From contig AP024096.1 of the NCBI GenBank assembly GCA_015099395.1, forward strand, positions 7,047,485 through 7,111,484: a DNA stretch of 64,000 bases, written 5' to 3'. The DNA comes from Ktedonobacteria bacterium brp13 (lineage in GTDB: Bacteria > Chloroflexota > Ktedonobacteria > Ktedonobacterales > Ktedonobacteraceae). Both the position numbers and the translations under genes were made by a program. This document shows, in pieces, positions 60,750 to 64,000 of this stretch. Position 1 is the stretch's first letter, and every line of letters starts with the position of its first letter. The notes under the pieces are model-generated. The model saw nothing but the letters and a program-made list of their open reading frames with translations, was not told where the DNA came from and did no database searches.

Positions 60750-61373
60750 TTAGACAGTACCATGTGTCTCTTCATCGCTACTGGTGCTACCTTTGTCTTG
60801 TGGTTGTGTTGTGCGTGTTTGTGTTGCTTTAGGATCATCATACATCGTTTGGTTCTGACGTGTGGTCGTCTCGCCTTTCGCAGCCGCACTATCGCCGTGG
60901 AAGAGGTAGTTGGATGCAGAAGGGTCGAGCGCTCCAGCAGGGGCCTCATCGACCATATGCGCGAAGTTATTCAGGTCGGCCTGTAGTGAATGTTCAAAGC
61001 GACTGCCAGCACCAAGTTTTTCGCCGATCTGACCCACGACGCCTTCGGGTGGAATATAGTTAATGGAGGCATTGATCTTTGTCTGATCGTTGCCGAGCGG
61101 CTCAAACGTAATCTTTCCAAAATTTTGCAAGCCGTCTGTAGAGCGCCAGCCAATCTGCTGATTGTCTACCCAGTTTTCATTGACGGCATCCCACTCATGC
61201 TTACCGACCATCTCAGCAACCCAGTGGCTACTTTGATCATCATGATAGGTCACTTCCTTGACAAAGTGCATGAACTTTGGAAAATCATTGAAGTGTGTAA
61301 AAAGTGAATACACCTGATGAACGGGTGCATTCACTGTTACAGTAGCATGGTGTTCCGCATAGTTCTTTTGCAT
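60750..61373 (-). CDS. SRPBCC-family (polyketide cyclase/START-like) protein
   Basis: A 207-residue protein. The N-terminal 145 residues form an SRPBCC fold of the cyclase/dehydrase type: ATVTVNAPVHQVYSLFTHFNDFPKFMHFVKEVTY, WVAEMVGKHEWDAVNENWVDNQQIGWRS, GKITFEPLGNDQTKINASINYIPP, GSRFEHSLQADLNNFAHMV. The last 60 residues are hydrophilic, Gln/Thr-rich and disordered. Such proteins bind hydrophobic ligands or coenzyme Q-like lipids. ATG follows GAAGGATACAGAT. Confidence 0.85.
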   Translation of the reverse strand: MQKNYAEHHATVTVNAPVHQVYSLFTHFNDFPKFMHFVKEVTYHDDQSSHWVAEMVGKHEWDAVNENWVDNQQIGWRSTDGLQNFGKITFEPLGNDQTKINASINYIPPEGVVGQIGEKLGAGSRFEHSLQADLNNFAHMVDEAPAGALDPSASNYLFHGDSAAAKGETTTRQNQTMYDDPKATQTRTTQPQDKGSTSSDEETHGTV

Positions 61374-62259
61374 ATCTGTATCCTTCCTTCTTTCAGGAAT
61401 AGTTGTCTGTTCCTGGTAAGATTAACGACGAGACAAACAGGCTGTAAAGATCTTCTATGGTATGTGGGTATCACAAAATGCTTTCGTTGGCTGCTTTTTA
61501 CACGGACAGTCACTGTTCTTCGTCTCATTAGGAAACCATTCCAGTCGTCGATGATGGTGGCGTGGTGAAAAATCCTATGCCCCTTATTACGTGTATTACA
61601 TATGCCGAACACTTGCGTACGCAGAATGCGGAGTGTGAGTTGCGCGGCGCGCTGGCGTGCGGCATATGATCTTCGTCGTGAATAAAAAGGAGGTAGACAC
61701 AGAGGTACTCTCTTGTTGTATTGTTGGGAAAATCCTGGTAAGATGCTGATGCAGGCAAGGTGATCAGGGACAACAAAAGGGCGGTGCATATTTCAAAATG
61801 CATGCCTGGTTACACTGTATTGAGGCAATTATGCCAGTGCACAAGCATATTTTGCATATGCGTACATATAGATTATGTCGTTAAGTATATTGTGTATAGT
61901 GAATTGCCTGGTTATAATTCTAAGCTGCAATCTGGTTACGAAGGCCCCGGTTGGCATCATGTTTGCGTCTGATGTAATATAGACGTAGATAGCGAGAATA
62001 GACTGGATCTCGTATCCACATTTGTAACTAACGAGCTTGTGCTTACGTACTAAGAGGTAGAACGGAGTGCGTGTTTCTTCTTAATGTGATACCGTTCACT
62101 TGTCTCAGTCCGATGAACTTTGTAAGCCTGGTGAACGAAACTAGCCGCAAGTAAGCGGTGTCCTGATTACCTACGATTGTCTTTCAATGGCAGGCTGTTT
62201 CTATAACGTCGTTCCCGTTAAAGGCATTTCATTTCTATGCTTTGGAGAGGTAACAAGCA
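61374..62259. other. Long intergenic region, no gene recognised
   Basis: Nearly 0.9 kb without a convincing frame. Short hairpins exist (for example CCGC-AAGTAA-GCGG near 62140). It may contain promoter elements for both flanking genes. Confidence 0.4.
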
Positions 62260-62460
62260 ATGTCAGTTGGAACCTTGGATAGCAATTTGAGTCGTGCACT
62301 AGAACTATTGGGCGGCTCTATTGATCCTGATATCGCCGATACATATTCTTCGCTCGAATCCCGTATTTTAGCGCAGGCTTTGGAAAACGTAGAGATCGCA
62401 GAGCAGCGCCTCCGTGCAATCCAGAAGTTGGTCGGCGATTTTGAAGAGGTGCTGGCTTAA
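62260..62460 (+). CDS. Small hypothetical helical protein
   Basis: A 66-residue acidic protein: MSVGTLDSNLSRALELLGGS, then DPDIADTYSSLESRILAQAL, ENVEIAEQRLRAIQKLVGDF and a short end. Two amphipathic helices with heptad-like spacing could form a small coiled coil. ATG behind TTGGAGAGGTAACAAGCA, a good ribosome site. Family not recognised. Confidence 0.6.
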   Translation: MSVGTLDSNLSRALELLGGSIDPDIADTYSSLESRILAQALENVEIAEQRLRAIQKLVGDFEEVLA

Positions 62461-62637
62461 CGCCAATCAGTCTGATTGACGCTCAGCACGCCTGTGTAGC
62501 AGGCATATTCCTCAATCCAACGAAGGGTTCTCAATATTCAGGAATGTGTGATGCAGATCACGTAAATCTCGATACCCTCTTATCCGCTGTGCCGTTTTAT
62601 CATGCTTCCACGACCACTCCGGTTCGTTTTGTTGGAC

Positions 62638-62657
62638 CATGTACGTACACGTACATG
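62638..62657. repeat. 20-base near-perfect palindrome
   Basis: CATGTACGT-AC-ACGTACATG, 9-base arms around a 2-base centre. It could bind a dimeric regulator or mark the 3' end of a transcript. Confidence 0.5.
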
Positions 62658-62677
62658 ACGTGTATCGAGAAAAAGAG

Positions 62678-62711
62678 AAGGAGGGCTCCCTGGCTGCCAG
62701 GTGCCCTCCTT
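62678..62711. terminator. Terminator between the small gene and dus
   Basis: AAGGAGGGC pairs with GCCCTCCTT and an inner CCTGG-CTG-CCAGG stem; ATTTTT follows on the plus strand. Confidence 0.75.
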
Positions 62712-62741
62712 ATTTTTGTTAGCTTGATTTTTGTTAGCTTG
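62712..62741. repeat. 15-base tandem duplication at the dus stop codon
   Basis: ATTTTTGTTAGCTTG occurs twice in tandem (62712-62726 and 62727-62741). The dus stop codon (62734-62736 complement) lies in the second copy. Confidence 0.75.
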
Positions 62742-63951
62742 CACAACTCATAGTGAGCTCTGGATCATTCAGGTCCTCGTCGCTGTTCGTTGTCAAATGC
62801 TCCGGTTCTTCGGCGCTACTCGCTGGCTCTTCTAATGCACGCTGGATAATCTCTTCAACGTCCGCAAGACTATTGATATGTACCAACTCGTTACGGACCT
62901 GTTTAGCTCCTGCGAAATGTCCCAGATACCAGCCCATATGCTTACGCAACTCGACAAAGTGCGACTCGCCCTTGATTTTTGCGTGGACACGTGCATGCTC
63001 CAGTGCCATGTACAGGCGCTCTTCACGCGTCGGCATGACCTCTGGCAGGTTTTCTGGTGTGATGGCAATCCCTGCGGCAAGCAATTGGCGCATACGTGGA
63101 ATGCTCTTAAAGATCCATGGATTGCCAAAGGTTGCACGCCCGATCAGGACGCCGTTCACTCCTGCCGTACGGATACGCTCACCTGCTTGAGCCAGCGTAT
63201 GAATATCACCATTGCCCAGGATCAATGTATCGGTCTTGCGTACAATCTCAGCGGCAGCAGCGATTGCATCCCAGTCGGCCTCACCTTTGTAGTGCTGTAC
63301 CAGGGTGCGTCCGTGCAGTGTAATTACGGCTGGCTCTAATTCGAGCAGTTCTTGTACCCAGTCTGTAATAATGATCGAGTCATAGCCCAGGCGTGTTTTG
63401 ACTGAGACTGGCAGCAGATAGCGCTCTGTTCGTGGTGTATCGTTCCAGATCCTGACTCGCTCTTCGTTCATGGTGCGGATCTGCTGAATGCGTTGCGGAT
63501 CCATTTCCAGGTCTTCGAGCGTCTGTCCGTTGGCCCAATCACGGACCCCTTGCTGGGTAGCACGAATGATGGCTTTGGCTGTATCTGGCATGCGGATGAG
63601 TGCTGCTCCACCGCCTTTATTGGCGATCGAGCTGGCCGGGCAGCCCATATTAATATCTACGCCGTCGAAGCCTAATTCACAGACCACGTGCGCTGCTTTA
63701 TAGAAGTACTCTGGCCGGCAGCCAAAGATCTGTGCTACAGCTGGACGCTCAGCGGGTGTGTACAGAAAATCACGGAAGATACGATCACTGCCACGCCATA
63801 GCCCTTCGACGTTGGTGAATTCGGTCATGACAATATCGGGCCGCCCATGGATGCCATGCATTGTTCGACATGGTGCATCTGTGACGCCGTCCATCGGAGC
63901 AAGCCCAATGATAGGTTGTTGTAGTTTTTTCCAGAATGGTATGTATGTCAT
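62734..63951 (-). CDS. dus: tRNA-dihydrouridine synthase
   Basis: A 405-residue FMN enzyme that reduces uridines in tRNA D loops. Core marks: LAPMDGVTDAPCR, VAQIFGCRPEYF, VDINMGCPASSIANKGGGAAL with the catalytic Cys of NMGCP, PVSVKTRLG, ITLHGRTLVQHYKGEADW and GNGDI. It differs from E. coli Dus by an insert of about 40 residues after the catalytic Cys part (TLEDLEMDPQRIQQIRTMNE) and by a tail of about 40 acidic residues. ATG at 63951, transcribed leftward from the window edge. Confidence 0.9.
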   Translation of the reverse strand: MTYIPFWKKLQQPIIGLAPMDGVTDAPCRTMHGIHGRPDIVMTEFTNVEGLWRGSDRIFRDFLYTPAERPAVAQIFGCRPEYFYKAAHVVCELGFDGVDINMGCPASSIANKGGGAALIRMPDTAKAIIRATQQGVRDWANGQTLEDLEMDPQRIQQIRTMNEERVRIWNDTPRTERYLLPVSVKTRLGYDSIIITDWVQELLELEPAVITLHGRTLVQHYKGEADWDAIAAAAEIVRKTDTLILGNGDIHTLAQAGERIRTAGVNGVLIGRATFGNPWIFKSIPRMRQLLAAGIAITPENLPEVMPTREERLYMALEHARVHAKIKGESHFVELRKHMGWYLGHFAGAKQVRNELVHINSLADVEEIIQRALEEPASSAEEPEHLTTNSDEDLNDPELTMSCAS

Positions 63952-64000
63952 TGTACTCTCGGTCTCTTGTGGCGCGCTGACTAAAAGGTATGAGGACGCG

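Noticed and set aside
60417-60986. 189-residue plus-strand frame rich in Cys and Phe
   Set aside because: Out-of-frame antisense of the SRPBCC gene and small frame; composition is not protein-like.

Overview
The window reads as a chromosomal segment of a member of the Ktedonobacteria (Chloroflexota). This is inferred from gene content recalled from that group, not from a database search: a secreted GH18 chitinase with a Pro/Thr linker, a tandem pair of DUF929 thioredoxin-like membrane proteins, Roadblock/MglA and DUF4388 signalling proteins, many small lineage-specific proteins, and moderate base composition with a visibly GC-richer stretch at about 2.9-14.2 kb. Gene density is normal for a bacterium, but intergenic regions are long and several genes are decayed.

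Layout. 1-2.3 kb: the end of a Pro/Thr-rich exported protein facing a chitinase. 2.9-14.2 kb: a GC-richer catabolic block. It holds a leftward gene string (an enolase-superfamily acid-sugar dehydratase, a four-gene OpuC-type ABC importer, a zinc alcohol dehydrogenase, a formaldehyde-activating-enzyme homologue and a second zinc alcohol dehydrogenase), a divergent AldA-type aldehyde dehydrogenase, a LacI-family regulator and a cyclase-family hydrolase. A LacI-type operator lies in the divergent promoter region, and the block is flanked by possible mobile-element scars. 14.2-24.8 kb: an OFA-type transporter, scattered membrane and hypothetical proteins, an M55 aminopeptidase, an MFS exporter and three gene ruins (Rhs, metallo-beta-lactamase fold, alpha/beta hydrolase). 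25-28 kb: a complete ferredoxin, ferredoxin reductase and cytochrome P450 operon. 28-35 kb: HtrA-like protease, VKOR, an ABC-2 exporter, guaB behind a leader terminator, and an amidase. 35.6-37.2 kb: Roadblock, Roadblock, MglA. 37.2-42.7 kb: a DUF429 remnant, small conserved proteins, and serS followed by tRNA-Ser(UGA). 43-47.3 kb: DUF4388 protein, an enhancer-binding-protein-like AAA+ regulator with a GAFTDA loop, moeA and tRNA-Glu(UUC). 47.6-54.3 kb: paired DUF929 proteins, histidine phosphatase, secretion-type ATPase, GT4 glycosyltransferase and an SDR. 55-64 kb: SWIM protein, mnmA-lepA, SRPBCC protein and a dihydrouridine synthase.

Working together. The 2.9-14.2 kb block looks like one regulon: uptake of a compatible-solute-like or other small substrate, dehydration and oxidation of acids and aldehydes, and handling of formaldehyde or another small aldehyde, under a LacI-family repressor. 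VKOR and the two DUF929 proteins plausibly form an extracytoplasmic disulfide system. Roadblock/MglA, DUF4388 and the AAA+ regulator look like a polarity or signalling set.

The most interesting unexplained items are two candidate structured non-coding RNAs. One is about 420 nt on the minus strand downstream of lepA, with its own promoter and terminator. The other is about 270 nt on the plus strand at 54.9-55.15 kb. Also notable are the Fae-containing operon and the leader terminators of guaB and mnmA.
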